Origin: Microthrixaceae bacterium
GTDB taxonomy: Bacteria > Actinomycetota > Acidimicrobiia > Acidimicrobiales > Acidimicrobilacustridaceae
Direction of reading: 5' to 3'
Length of the DNA stretch: 64,000 bases
NCBI GenBank assembly: GCA_947449015.1
Contig: CANFQA010000001.1
Coordinates: forward strand, 49,358-113,357
Below, one piece after another: positions 18,797 through 28,217 of this stretch. The notes beneath the pieces are model-generated. The model did not search any database, was not told the DNA's origin, and saw only the letters and a program-made list of their open reading frames with translations. Both the position numbers and the translations under genes were made by a program. How positions within the stretch are numbered: position 1 is the stretch's first letter; each line of letters opens with the position of its first letter.

Positions 18797-20056
18797 GTGT
18801 CGGTAGTCGTTCTCGGGTTGAACCACAGAACTGTTCCGCTGTCGCTGCTTGAGCGCGTCACCATCGACGACGCCCGGTTGCCGAAAGCGCTGCACGATGT
18901 GATCTCCCACGAGCACGTCAGCGAAGCAGTGGTGCTGTCAACCTGCAATCGCACCGAGGTCTACGTGGTGGCCGAGAAGTTCCATCCGGCCTATGCGGAT
19001 CTGCGTTCCTTCTTCGCCGATCTCGCCTACGCACCGCCCGAAGAGATCGCCGATCACCTCTACGTGCACGACGGCGCCCAAGCCATCGAGCATCTTTTCC
19101 GAGTTGCTTCGGGTCTTGACTCTGCTGTTGTTGGCGAGGCCGAGATCCTCGGTCAGGTCCGCCACGCGTGGGAGCAGGCACAGGCCGAGCAGGTCACTGG
19201 TTCGCAGATCAATCTGTTGTTCCGTCACGCCCTCGAGGTCGGCAAGCGCGTCCGCACCGAAACCGAGATAGGTCGTCACATCGCGTCGGTGTCCACTGCG
19301 GCAGTTGCCATGGCCGCTGCACAACTCGGCAGCCTCGAAGGTCGCAGCATTCTGGTCATGGGTGCCGGCGAAATGGGCGAGGGCATGGTTCGAGCCTTGG
19401 CCTCCAATGGCGTCACCGATATCCGCATCGCCAATCGCACGTTTGAGAACGCTGCTGAAGTCGCCGAACGATTGGGTGGTCGTGCCATCCGTCTCGCTGA
19501 ACTCGATGCCTCGCTTGGCGAGGTTGATCTGCTCATGACTGGCACTGGTGCGCAGTCGATGATCCTCGAACACGCTGATCTCGCCCGAGTCATGGAAGCT
19601 CGCAATGGAAACCCCATTCTTGTGGTCGACATCGCCGTGCCTCGTGACGTCGATCCGGCAGCAGCGGATCTTCCCGGAGTCACGTTGCTCGACATGGACG
19701 ATCTGCGTCGTTTCGCGGAGGCGGGTCTGGCGGAGCGACGTCGTGAAGTTGCCTCCGTGCAGGTCATCATCGATGAGGAAGTTGATCGCTTCAGCGCGGT
19801 CAGCACTGCCCGTGAGGTCGCTCCGCTCATCGCCATCCTGCATGCGCATGGCGAGTCCGTGCGCAGCGTCGAACTCGACCGCCTTCGTGCCCGTCTCGGT
19901 GACCTTGATGAGCGTCAGCTCGATGCCGTCGAGGCGCTCACTCGCGGCATTGTGGCCAAGCTTCTGCATGAGCCGACCATTGCGCTCAAAGATGCCGCCG
20001 GTACCCCCAAGGGCGAACGGCTGGCCGATGCGCTGCGCGATCTGTTCGAGCTGTAG
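18797..20056 (+). CDS. hemA: Glutamyl-tRNA reductase
   Basis: VVVLGLNHRTVPLSLLERV...VVLSTCNRTEVYVV; start refined to GTG 18797. Confidence 0.95.
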   Translation: MSVVVLGLNHRTVPLSLLERVTIDDARLPKALHDVISHEHVSEAVVLSTCNRTEVYVVAEKFHPAYADLRSFFADLAYAPPEEIADHLYVHDGAQAIEHLFRVASGLDSAVVGEAEILGQVRHAWEQAQAEQVTGSQINLLFRHALEVGKRVRTETEIGRHIASVSTAAVAMAAAQLGSLEGRSILVMGAGEMGEGMVRALASNGVTDIRIANRTFENAAEVAERLGGRAIRLAELDASLGEVDLLMTGTGAQSMILEHADLARVMEARNGNPILVVDIAVPRDVDPAAADLPGVTLLDMDDLRRFAEAGLAERRREVASVQVIIDEEVDRFSAVSTAREVAPLIAILHAHGESVRSVELDRLRARLGDLDERQLDAVEALTRGIVAKLLHEPTIALKDAAGTPKGERLADALRDLFEL

Positions 20057-20065
20057 CGGTTCGAG

Positions 20066-21001
20066 ATGAGCGCGTCACGGTCGCTGCATGTACGCGCGGC
20101 CACACGGGCCAGCGCGTTGGCTCAATGGCAGACCGATGCGGTGAGCGAGGCGCTCATTGAGGTTGCGGCGCGAGCTGACATCACGCTCACCGTTGAGAAG
20201 GTTCTGGTCGAGACCACCGCCGATCAGCGTCTCGACATCCCCATCCACGCCATGGGCGGCAAAGGGGTCTTCGTCAAGGAAGTGCAGGCTGCGGTTCTCG
20301 ACGGACGAGCTGATATTGCCGTGCACTCGGGCAAGGACCTGCCGGCCATCACGCCCGAAGGCCTTGTCATCGCCGCGGTGCCCCTGCGTGCTGACGCCCG
20401 CGATCTCCTCATCGGCTCCACCCTTGATGATCTGACCACCGGTGCGGTTGTGGCCAGCGGATCTATCCGTCGCCGTGCGCAACTCGCGCACCTTCGCCCT
20501 GATCTGCGCTTCGCTGATCTGCGCGGCAATATCGCCACCCGTTTGGCCAAGGCCGATGGCTTCGATGCCATCGTTATGGCCGCGGCAGCTGTCGATCGGC
20601 TCGATCTTGATCTCTCTGATCGCGCCATCGAGCTGCTTGATCCGGCCGTGATGCTTCCGCAGGTGGCTCAGGGCGCAATGGTCGTCGAGTGTCGAAGCGA
20701 TGCGCTCGCACTCAGTGAACTCCTTGCGCTCATCGAGGACCCAGCTTCGCGGATCGCCGTCGATGCTGAGCGGTCCTTTCTTGCCGAACTCGGCGGAGAT
20801 TGTGATCTCCCCGCCGGCGCCTACGCCACGCTGCACGGCAACATCCTTGAGATGGAAGCCATCCTTGCCTCAGAGGACGGATCCACCGTGTTGCGTGAAC
20901 GCCGACGGGTTCCGGCCCATGACGCTGTTGCGGTGGGTCGCGAACTGGCGCGGGAACTGCTCGACCATCGGGGTGGCGCGGAGTTGCTGCGCGATCGATG
21001 A
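20066..21001 (+). CDS. hemC: Hydroxymethylbilane synthase
   Basis: VRAATRASALAQWQTD; AVHSGKDLPA; GSIRRRAQL; DLRGNIATRL. Confidence 0.95.
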   Translation: MSASRSLHVRAATRASALAQWQTDAVSEALIEVAARADITLTVEKVLVETTADQRLDIPIHAMGGKGVFVKEVQAAVLDGRADIAVHSGKDLPAITPEGLVIAAVPLRADARDLLIGSTLDDLTTGAVVASGSIRRRAQLAHLRPDLRFADLRGNIATRLAKADGFDAIVMAAAAVDRLDLDLSDRAIELLDPAVMLPQVAQGAMVVECRSDALALSELLALIEDPASRIAVDAERSFLAELGGDCDLPAGAYATLHGNILEMEAILASEDGSTVLRERRRVPAHDAVAVGRELARELLDHRGGAELLRDR

Positions 21002-21633
21002 TCGACGAGCCCATCGAGCCCATCGAGCCCATCGAGCGCGAGGTGGGAGTCGGACCTCACGAGCAACCCTGGCCTGATGATGACCGGTTTGATCTCGAGT
21101 TGCTGCGCGACGGCGATCGTCGCAATGTTCTCGATGCGTATCGCTACTGGACCAATGAGGCGATCGTCGCCGAGCTCGACACCCGACGTCATCAGTTCCA
21201 TGTCGCCATCGAGAACTGGCAGCACGATATGAACATCGGCACTGTTGTGCGCACGGCCAATGCGTTTAACGCAGCCGGTGTGCACATCGTTGGCCGCCGT
21301 CGTTGGAATCGGCGTGGCGCAATGGTCACCGATCGGTACATGCATGTCTCCCATCACGACACGGTTGCCGAGCTCATGGAATGGGCCGAAAAAGAGTCAC
21401 TGGCTGTGATTGGTGTCGATTTGGTTCCCGGTGCGGTAGCCATTGAGACCGTGCAACTGCCGCAACGCTGCATCCTTGTCTTTGGACAAGAGGGCCCCGG
21501 GCTCAGCGCCGAGGTTTGCGAGCGGGCGGCCATGGTGTGTTCCATTGCCCAGTTCGGTTCCACCCGTTCCATCAATGCCGGGGTGGCCGCTGGCATCGCG
21601 ATGCATACGTGGATCCGCCAGCACGCCATCTGA
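20998..21633 (+). CDS. TrmH/SpoU-family RNA methyltransferase
   Basis: NIGTVVRTANAFNAAGVHIVG; LVFGQEGPGLS; IAQFGSTRSINAGVAAGIAMHTWIRQ. Confidence 0.9.
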   Translation: MIDEPIEPIEPIEREVGVGPHEQPWPDDDRFDLELLRDGDRRNVLDAYRYWTNEAIVAELDTRRHQFHVAIENWQHDMNIGTVVRTANAFNAAGVHIVGRRRWNRRGAMVTDRYMHVSHHDTVAELMEWAEKESLAVIGVDLVPGAVAIETVQLPQRCILVFGQEGPGLSAEVCERAAMVCSIAQFGSTRSINAGVAAGIAMHTWIRQHAI

Positions 21634-21650
21634 GGTCGTAACGTCGTCAC

Positions 21651-23144
21651 GTGGACACAGTGTGGATCCTCGGCGACCAACTTCGACGAGACCTTGGTGC
21701 TCTTCGCGGTCGTCATCCGGGTGAAGTTCGTGTGCTTGTTGTTGAGAGCACTGCCAAGTTCGCCTCCAAGCGTTGGCACCGACAGCGAGCCCACTTCGTG
21801 CTTGCCTCAATGCGGCGGTTCGTGCTCGAACTGCGTGCTGAGGGTTTCGAGGTGGATCTCCGTGTGGCGCCCACTCTGGCGACCGGTCTGGCCGAACACC
21901 GTGCCGAGTTCTCTCCGACGCAGGTCGTGGCGATGAGTCCTATGTCGTTTTCGGGACGCCAGATGCTCGAGCGTCATGAGGTCATTGTGCTTCCCAATGA
22001 CCAGTTCATCTGCACTGCTGAGGAGTTCGCTGGTTGGGCCTCCGGGCGGCGCTCGATGCGCATGGAGGACTTCTATCGCTGGCAGCGCACTCGCACCGGC
22101 GTGTTGATGGTCGAAGGCGAACCCGAAGGTGGTCGTTGGAACTTTGATGATCAGAACCGGGAACCTCCGCCCTCCGATGGTCGGTCCTGGCCAGAAGCTC
22201 TGCGCGAACCGCTTGACGCAATCGATGCCCGGGTCATGCTTGATGTCGAACGTCGCTGTCCATCGGCATTCGGTGATGCACCCGACGGCACTTGGGCCAC
22301 CACTCGGGCAGGTGCGTTGGCCCGACTCCAGCAGTTCGTCGAGGAGGTGCTGCCGCTGTTCGGTCCGCATGAAGACGCCATGCTGCGAAACGAATGGAAG
22401 CTCGCCCACTCGGCGCTCAGTCCGTATCTCAATATCGGACTGTTGCATCCCCGCGAGGTTATTGATGCTGCCATTGATGCCTATCGTGCCAGTCGGGTGC
22501 CCATCGCGTCAGCCGAAGGTTTCATCCGTCAGGTCATTGGCTGGCGTGAATACGTGTGGGGACTCCATTGGATGTGGATGCCGCAGTACCGCACCAGCAA
22601 TGCGCTTGATGCGCAACTTGCGTTGCCACCAGCGTTCCTGGGTGGACCTACCGAGCTTTCCTGTGTGGCCCACGCGGTCGCTGGTATCGAACAGCGCGGA
22701 TGGGTGCATCACATCGAACGGCTGATGGTGCTCGGCAATCTTGCGCTCACTGCCGGCGTGCGCCCCGATGCGATGGTGGAGTGGATGTGGGCGTCATTTG
22801 TTGATGGAGCGGAGTGGGTGATGCTTCCGAACGTTTTGGGCATGGCGCTCTACGCCGACGGCGGCAGGATGGCCACCAAGCCCTATGCGTCCGGCGGTGC
22901 CTACATCAATCGCATGAGCGATCACTGCGGAGACTGTCGTTTCGATCCGAAAAAGCGAACCGGCACTGATGCCTGTCCATTCACCACGTTGTATTGGGAT
23001 TTTCTCGCCCGCAATGAGGACGCGTTACGTGGCAACAATCGGATGGGTAATCAGTTGGGTTCGATGCGCAAGCTCAAAGATCTCGATGCCGTGCGTGAAC
23101 GAGCTGTCGAGATTCGTGACCGACTGGCCCGGGGAACGCTCTAG
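21651..23144 (+). CDS. Cryptochrome/photolyase family protein, Fe-S bacterial (6-4) type
   Basis: WILGDQLRRDLGAL...; Cys-rich C-terminus DHCGDCRFDPKKRTGTDACPFTTLYWDFL; RQVIGWREYVWGLHW. Confidence 0.9.
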   Translation: MDTVWILGDQLRRDLGALRGRHPGEVRVLVVESTAKFASKRWHRQRAHFVLASMRRFVLELRAEGFEVDLRVAPTLATGLAEHRAEFSPTQVVAMSPMSFSGRQMLERHEVIVLPNDQFICTAEEFAGWASGRRSMRMEDFYRWQRTRTGVLMVEGEPEGGRWNFDDQNREPPPSDGRSWPEALREPLDAIDARVMLDVERRCPSAFGDAPDGTWATTRAGALARLQQFVEEVLPLFGPHEDAMLRNEWKLAHSALSPYLNIGLLHPREVIDAAIDAYRASRVPIASAEGFIRQVIGWREYVWGLHWMWMPQYRTSNALDAQLALPPAFLGGPTELSCVAHAVAGIEQRGWVHHIERLMVLGNLALTAGVRPDAMVEWMWASFVDGAEWVMLPNVLGMALYADGGRMATKPYASGGAYINRMSDHCGDCRFDPKKRTGTDACPFTTLYWDFLARNEDALRGNNRMGNQLGSMRKLKDLDAVRERAVEIRDRLARGTL

Positions 23145-23160
23145 CCGTTGTTTGGTCAGT

Positions 23161-23367
23161 TCAACTGACCGACGCAACTTCGTAGCCAGCTTCATCGACT
23201 GCTGCACGCACCTCGGCTTCAGTCGCATTCCCGATCACGACAACGGTCTTCGCATCAACGTCCACGGTGACCGACTCAACGCTGTCGAGTTGGATCACCT
23301 CGCCTTCGATGGCACTTTTGCAGTGACCGCAGGAGATGCCGGGTACGGAGTAGGTCAGCGTGGTCAT
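23161..23367 (-). CDS. Heavy-metal-associated (CopZ-like) copper chaperone
   Basis: MTTLTYSVPGISCGHCKSAIEGEV; adjacent to copA; start refined to 23367. Confidence 0.88.
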   Translation of the reverse strand: MTTLTYSVPGISCGHCKSAIEGEVIQLDSVESVTVDVDAKTVVVIGNATEAEVRAAVDEAGYEVASVS

Positions 23368-23447
23368 GAGTGCTCCTCGCAATAGCGGGGTCAGAGAGGG
23401 GAAAAGCAAGTGGAACAGCGAGTGGAACAGAGAATGAAGCGAGCGAT

Positions 23448-25709
23448 TCAGCGATGGGCGCCGCGAAAGCGACGAAGGCGAAGGGAATTGGTGACAACGA
23501 ACACTGAAGAGAATCCCATAGTGCCCGCGGCGATCATTGGATTGAGCACACCGAACGCAGCGAGCGGGATCGCAGCAACGTTGTAGGCGAAGGCCCAGAA
23601 AAGGTTGCCCTTAATGGTGGCAAGGGTTCGGCGGGAAAGTGCGATGGCATCGGCTGCTGCCCGAAGGTCTCCGCTCACAATGGTGAGGTCGCTTGCTTCG
23701 ATGGCCACGTCGGTCCCGGTGCCGATGGCGATGCCGAGATCAGCCTGGGCCAGTGCCGGTGCGTCATTGATGCCATCGCCGACCATGGCGACCACGTGGC
23801 CCGCCTCCTGCAAGCGCTTCACTTCAGCCACTTTGTCGGCGGGAAGCACTTCGGCAACCACCCGATCGACCCCGACCTCGGCCCCGATGGACTGCGCGGC
23901 TCGAGAGTTATCGCCAGTGAGAAGCACGACCTCGAGACCAAGGTCATGTAGCTGCGCGACCGCCTCGGCGCTGGTCGGTTTCACGCGGTCGGCCACGGTG
24001 ATGACACCAACTGCCGGGATGTCGGGGTCCTGGTACTGACCGAGTCCGACGACCACCGCGGTTCGACCGGCACGTTCGGCCTCATCGATCGCTTCAAGTA
24101 GCTCAGTGTCGATGTTCGTGAACAGCGATGGGCGGCCGACGCCGACTCGAGTGAGCAAACCGCTTGCCGCCACCTTGCAAGCGGTGACGCCTTGGCCGGG
24201 AATGTTGTTGAACTCGACCACCTCGGCGCCGCTGGCGACACCAGGATCCTCGATATCAGCGGCAGCAACGATGGCTGCGGCAATGGGATGCTCCGAGCGG
24301 GCCTCGACCACAGCGGCGAAGAGAAGCACGACCCGGGGATCATCTTCGATAGAGAAGACGTCGACGACTTCCATGCGCCCTTCGGTGAGCGTGCCGGTCT
24401 TGTCGAGCACTGCGATATCGACGCGTCGGGTCTGTTCAAGCACCTCGCCGCCCTTGATGATGATGCCGAGCTGTGCGCCACGTCCGGTGCCCACCATGAT
24501 CGCGGTTGGCGTCGCCAGACCAAGCGCGCAGGGACAGGCAATGATGAGCACCGCGACCGCGGCGCTGAACATTTGGTTCGCGTTGTGGCCGGTGACAGCC
24601 CAGCCGACAAGTGTGAGCACGGCGATCGCGAAAACGATTGGGACGAACACGCCGGCCACGCGATCCGCGAGACGTTGGATGGGCGCTCGTGAACCCTGCG
24701 CGTCGTCAACCAGTTTCACAATCTGTGCGAGTGCAGTATCCGCTCCGATCCGGGTGGCTTCGACCACAAGATGCCCGTTGGCGTTGACGGTGGCGCCAAC
24801 GACATCGTCGCCAGGGGAGACTTCGACCGGCACTGCTTCGCCGGTGAGCATCGACAGGTCGACCGCGGAGTGACCGTCAACGACACGGCCGTCGGTGGCG
24901 ATCTTCTCGCCGGGGCGAACCAAAAATCGCATGCCCACGGTGAGTGCATCGAGCGGAATCTCGGTTCCATCCTCAAGCCGGGCGGTCTTGGATCCGAGTT
25001 CGGCAAGTTTGCGAATGGCATCGCCGCTGCGACGACGGGCCCGTGCTTCGAACCACTTCCCCAACAGGATCAGCGTGATGATGACGCCAGCGGTTTCGAA
25101 ATACACATGCGGTGCGGTCGTTGTCGCCCCACCATCCATACCCGGCATCGAACCCATTGCGTTGTCGTGTTGATCGGCAGCGCCGAGGAACACGAGCGCG
25201 ATCGTGGACCACAACCACGCTGCCAGCGTGCCCATGGAGACGAGGGTGTCCATGGTGGCGGTGCCATGACGAAGATTGATGGCGGCAGCCCGATGGAAAC
25301 CCCATCCGCTGAAGAACACCACTGGCGTGATGAGTGCGAACGCCACCCACTGCCAGTTGTGGAACATGAGCGCCGGAACCATCGAGATGAGCAGGGTTGG
25401 TGTGGTGAGAACAACGGCGACGATGAGTCGTCGGGTGAGCACCGAGATGTACCTGGCTTCGAGCGCTGCTTGATCATCGATCTCGGGAACTGAATACCCA
25501 AGGCTTTCAATCTTGCGCACCAATGCGTCAGTGCCCACCACGCCCGGGTCGAACACGATGGTGGCGCGGGCCGCGGCAAGATTGACATCGGCTCGCTCCA
25601 CCCCGTCGAGTTTGCCGAGTCCCTTACCGATCCGCGTCGCACACGCGGCGCAGGTCATTCCCTCAATGGGAAGATCGACACGCGTTGCGGAGTCGGCGGC
25701 TGGTGCCAT
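23448..25709 (-). CDS. copA: Cu(+)-exporting P-type ATPase
   Basis: [16 protein letters not shown] domain; [35 protein letters not shown]. Confidence 0.95.
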   Translation of the reverse strand: MAPAADSATRVDLPIEGMTCAACATRIGKGLGKLDGVERADVNLAAARATIVFDPGVVGTDALVRKIESLGYSVPEIDDQAALEARYISVLTRRLIVAVVLTTPTLLISMVPALMFHNWQWVAFALITPVVFFSGWGFHRAAAINLRHGTATMDTLVSMGTLAAWLWSTIALVFLGAADQHDNAMGSMPGMDGGATTTAPHVYFETAGVIITLILLGKWFEARARRRSGDAIRKLAELGSKTARLEDGTEIPLDALTVGMRFLVRPGEKIATDGRVVDGHSAVDLSMLTGEAVPVEVSPGDDVVGATVNANGHLVVEATRIGADTALAQIVKLVDDAQGSRAPIQRLADRVAGVFVPIVFAIAVLTLVGWAVTGHNANQMFSAAVAVLIIACPCALGLATPTAIMVGTGRGAQLGIIIKGGEVLEQTRRVDIAVLDKTGTLTEGRMEVVDVFSIEDDPRVVLLFAAVVEARSEHPIAAAIVAAADIEDPGVASGAEVVEFNNIPGQGVTACKVAASGLLTRVGVGRPSLFTNIDTELLEAIDEAERAGRTAVVVGLGQYQDPDIPAVGVITVADRVKPTSAEAVAQLHDLGLEVVLLTGDNSRAAQSIGAEVGVDRVVAEVLPADKVAEVKRLQEAGHVVAMVGDGINDAPALAQADLGIAIGTGTDVAIEASDLTIVSGDLRAAADAIALSRRTLATIKGNLFWAFAYNVAAIPLAAFGVLNPMIAAGTMGFSSVFVVTNSLRLRRFRGAHR

Positions 25710-25774
25710 CCCTTGAGTCTACGGAGCAGCGGTGATGTTCATTCAGGCGTTCATTCGGGCGTTCATCCGGGACT

Positions 25775-26587
25775 TCATCGAACGGGGCGCACCATCGAGA
25801 TGATTACCCGTCCGTTCACCAGTTCGGTCAGAGTGGCGTCATACACATAGCCCTCGGGATGGGTGAACTCGGCGAGCGAATCTGCTTCATCGGCGCCGGT
25901 GGTGAGAATGAATTTCACCAGCGCCCCTTTGAGCAACTTGTTCCAGTGATTCACCGTGGTGAACTGACGCGGCCCGCGTGCTGTGCGCGCTTGCTCATCA
26001 AGGAACTTCACACTCATGGTGCGCGTCGTCGCCGCAGTGGGGCAGACCCATGCGTTGTCATGTTCTTTGGGCAGCAGGTTCCATAGGGCGCGCCCACTGA
26101 CGAACGGTGTGAGCGCGTCGACCAGCGGCGCTCGCCACAGCAGTGTGGTGTTGCCGATCTTGGGCAGCGCCCCGCCCATCTTGAGCTTGTACTCGGGGAT
26201 CGGGTCGGCGGCCATCACCGCTCCGAACAGACCACTGAAGATCACGACATCAGCCTCGAGCCGAGTCCGAGCCCGCTTGGGCAGGTTTGCTGCATCGAGT
26301 GCGTCGTAGAGAACGCCGGTGTATCGATCGATCGCTGCCATGGTGCCGCAGCGTCGGACCGCAAGGTTCTCAGCGGTGGCAGCGGCTAACGCATCGCCTT
26401 TCACGCTGAGGAGTTTCGACCGGGATGCCTCCGGTTGCTTCATGGCTTCGACCAGTGCGGTCATTACCTGGCGGCGGGTGCGATCGAGGGCGCTGAATGA
26501 GCAGGATCCCGCCGACCACTTCGGCCCGTCACCACCGCTGCATTTGCCCTCGGAGGGTGGGAGCAGGATCACGGGGGTCGTCGGCAT
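25775..26587 (-). CDS. yaaA: YaaA family protein (peroxide stress)
   Basis: VILLPPSEGKCSGGDGPKW; KFILTTGADEADSLAEFTHPEGYVY. Confidence 0.88.
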   Translation of the reverse strand: MPTTPVILLPPSEGKCSGGDGPKWSAGSCSFSALDRTRRQVMTALVEAMKQPEASRSKLLSVKGDALAAATAENLAVRRCGTMAAIDRYTGVLYDALDAANLPKRARTRLEADVVIFSGLFGAVMAADPIPEYKLKMGGALPKIGNTTLLWRAPLVDALTPFVSGRALWNLLPKEHDNAWVCPTAATTRTMSVKFLDEQARTARGPRQFTTVNHWNKLLKGALVKFILTTGADEADSLAEFTHPEGYVYDATLTELVNGRVIISMVRPVR

Positions 26588-26679
26588 GGCCGCAATATTG
26601 CCTCAGGTGGTAGAAAGAGGTCCCGCTGGATAGTTCACGGCGGCCCCAACCCGTACGAATTCGAAGGAGGTGACGCCAC

Positions 26680-26745
26680 ATGCCTACGAGCGAACCCCCA
26701 AGTACCTCGACCGCAGAACGCGCCACCTCGCTTCATCACGGCTGA
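26680..26745 (+). CDS. Candidate 21-aa leader peptide upstream of the MgtE-like gene
   Basis: ATG CCT ACG AGC GAA CCC CCA ... GGC TGA (MPTSEPPSTSTAERATSLHHG) preceded at 6 nt by AAGGAGGTGA (26664-26673), a full-length Shine-Dalgarno. Confidence 0.55.
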   Translation: MPTSEPPSTSTAERATSLHHG

Positions 26746-26870
26746 TCCGCCCCCGTCGCGTCACGAACGCGGCCCGTAGGTCTGCTGCTGCATGGAACGC
26801 AGTGCCGGTCGATTCCGGCCATGAGGTGGTGTGACGTCCCTGTCCGCCCACGTTCGTTGTGGAGACCGTC

Positions 26871-28205
26871 ATGTCCCAGACCCTGTCTGCCCCCCAAGTT
26901 CTGACTCAACGTCGCAAGGAGCGCACCAAGCGCCTTCTCGCGCTCGAAGCCGTCGCCGATTCACTGGTGTCGGTGGCCGGCCTTGCTGGCGCGCCTGTTG
27001 TTCACCGGTCCGGTGTCGAGGTCGGCCGTCTCGTCGATGTTGTGGTCCGTTGGGAAGGCGAGTCCTACCCGCCGCTGACTGGCATTGTGGTCCGTGTTGG
27101 TCGTCGCCTTGCCTGGGTGAAGGCCGACAAGATCGATGATCTCGAACAGCGCCGTGTCGTCCTGCGTTCGGCCAAGTTCGATCTGCGCGACTTCGCTCGT
27201 CGCAACAACGAGGTGAAGTTGGTCGATGACGTCATTGACCATCAGATGGTCGACGTCGATGGCGTGCGTGTCTTCCGTGCCGCTGATCTGTTCCTGGCCC
27301 GTGTCGGCGGCGGACATCGCCTGGTAGGCGCCGATGTCGGGTTCTCCACCTTGTTACGTCGACTCGGCCCAGCTCGGTGGCGAGTCACCCCGCAGCCCGA
27401 TCGCCTTATTGACTGGGCCGCTATTCAGCCGTTCAGCGATCCGGGCGAACCGGTGCGTCTTACCCGCGCCAACAACGAACTCAAGCGTCTTCGCCCCGGC
27501 GAGCTCGCCGATCTTCTCGAAGAACTCGGGCGCTCGCAGCGACAGGAACTGCTCGACGCGCTCGATGCCGAGACTGCCGCTGATGCGCTCGAGGAAATGG
27601 AGAGCGAGGAACTCGCGGCATTGCTGCGTGAGGTTGATCCAGAAAAAGCGGCCTCGTTGGTGGCGTCGATGGAACCCGATGAGGCCGCCGAAGCGCTGCG
27701 CGATCTCGATGATGAAACTCGCGACGAACTGCTCGAGGCCATGCCCCAGGATGTTGCCGACTCACTGGTGGGCCTGCTCGATTACGACGAGGAGACCGCC
27801 GGTGGTGTCATGACCACCTCGATGCTCGTTCTTGAAGGTGATGCCACAGTTGCTGAGGCTCGACTTCGCCTGAAGGAGCGGACTGACAGCAGCGATGTTG
27901 ACGGTGTGCTGGTCGTTGACGGCGATGGCGTGCTGGTCGACAACGTACGCATCATCGAGCTGTTCACCGCTGAGCCCGAACAGAAGATGCACGAACTCAC
28001 TGGTGCACCATGGCCGGTCACTGTTGCCGCCGATGTCATGCTCGAAGAGGTGGTCGAAGCATTCGTTGAAAACCGCGGCTCATCAGTGGTGGTTGTTGAC
28101 GAAGACCAACGCCCCATTGGACGAATTCTGGCCGATGATCTTGTCGACGCTCTGCTGCCCGAAGACGCGCGCAGCCTGCGTGCCTTTACCGGACTGCTCT
28201 CGTAG
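26871..28205 (+). CDS. MgtE N-domain + CBS protein with PRC-barrel-like N-terminus and no membrane channel domain
   Basis: LRPGELADLLEELGRSQRQELLDALDAETAADALEEME... repeats; GVMTTSMLVLEGDATVAEA CBS domains; no TM segments; GGAG 6 nt before ATG 26871. Confidence 0.85.
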   Translation: MSQTLSAPQVLTQRRKERTKRLLALEAVADSLVSVAGLAGAPVVHRSGVEVGRLVDVVVRWEGESYPPLTGIVVRVGRRLAWVKADKIDDLEQRRVVLRSAKFDLRDFARRNNEVKLVDDVIDHQMVDVDGVRVFRAADLFLARVGGGHRLVGADVGFSTLLRRLGPARWRVTPQPDRLIDWAAIQPFSDPGEPVRLTRANNELKRLRPGELADLLEELGRSQRQELLDALDAETAADALEEMESEELAALLREVDPEKAASLVASMEPDEAAEALRDLDDETRDELLEAMPQDVADSLVGLLDYDEETAGGVMTTSMLVLEGDATVAEARLRLKERTDSSDVDGVLVVDGDGVLVDNVRIIELFTAEPEQKMHELTGAPWPVTVAADVMLEEVVEAFVENRGSSVVVVDEDQRPIGRILADDLVDALLPEDARSLRAFTGLLS

Positions 28206-28217
28206 ATCGCTGCTGCC

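Noticed and set aside
23448-25709. Several + strand ORFs (e.g. 24106-24873, 24192-24692, 24771-25493)
   Set aside because: Antisense to copA, which has all P-type ATPase motifs
26664-26870. M-box or ykkC/ydaO-type riboswitch in the MgtE-like leader
   Set aside because: I could not match any conserved core of these classes by eye; a covariance-model scan (Infernal/Rfam) would decide. The leader-ORF interpretation is better supported
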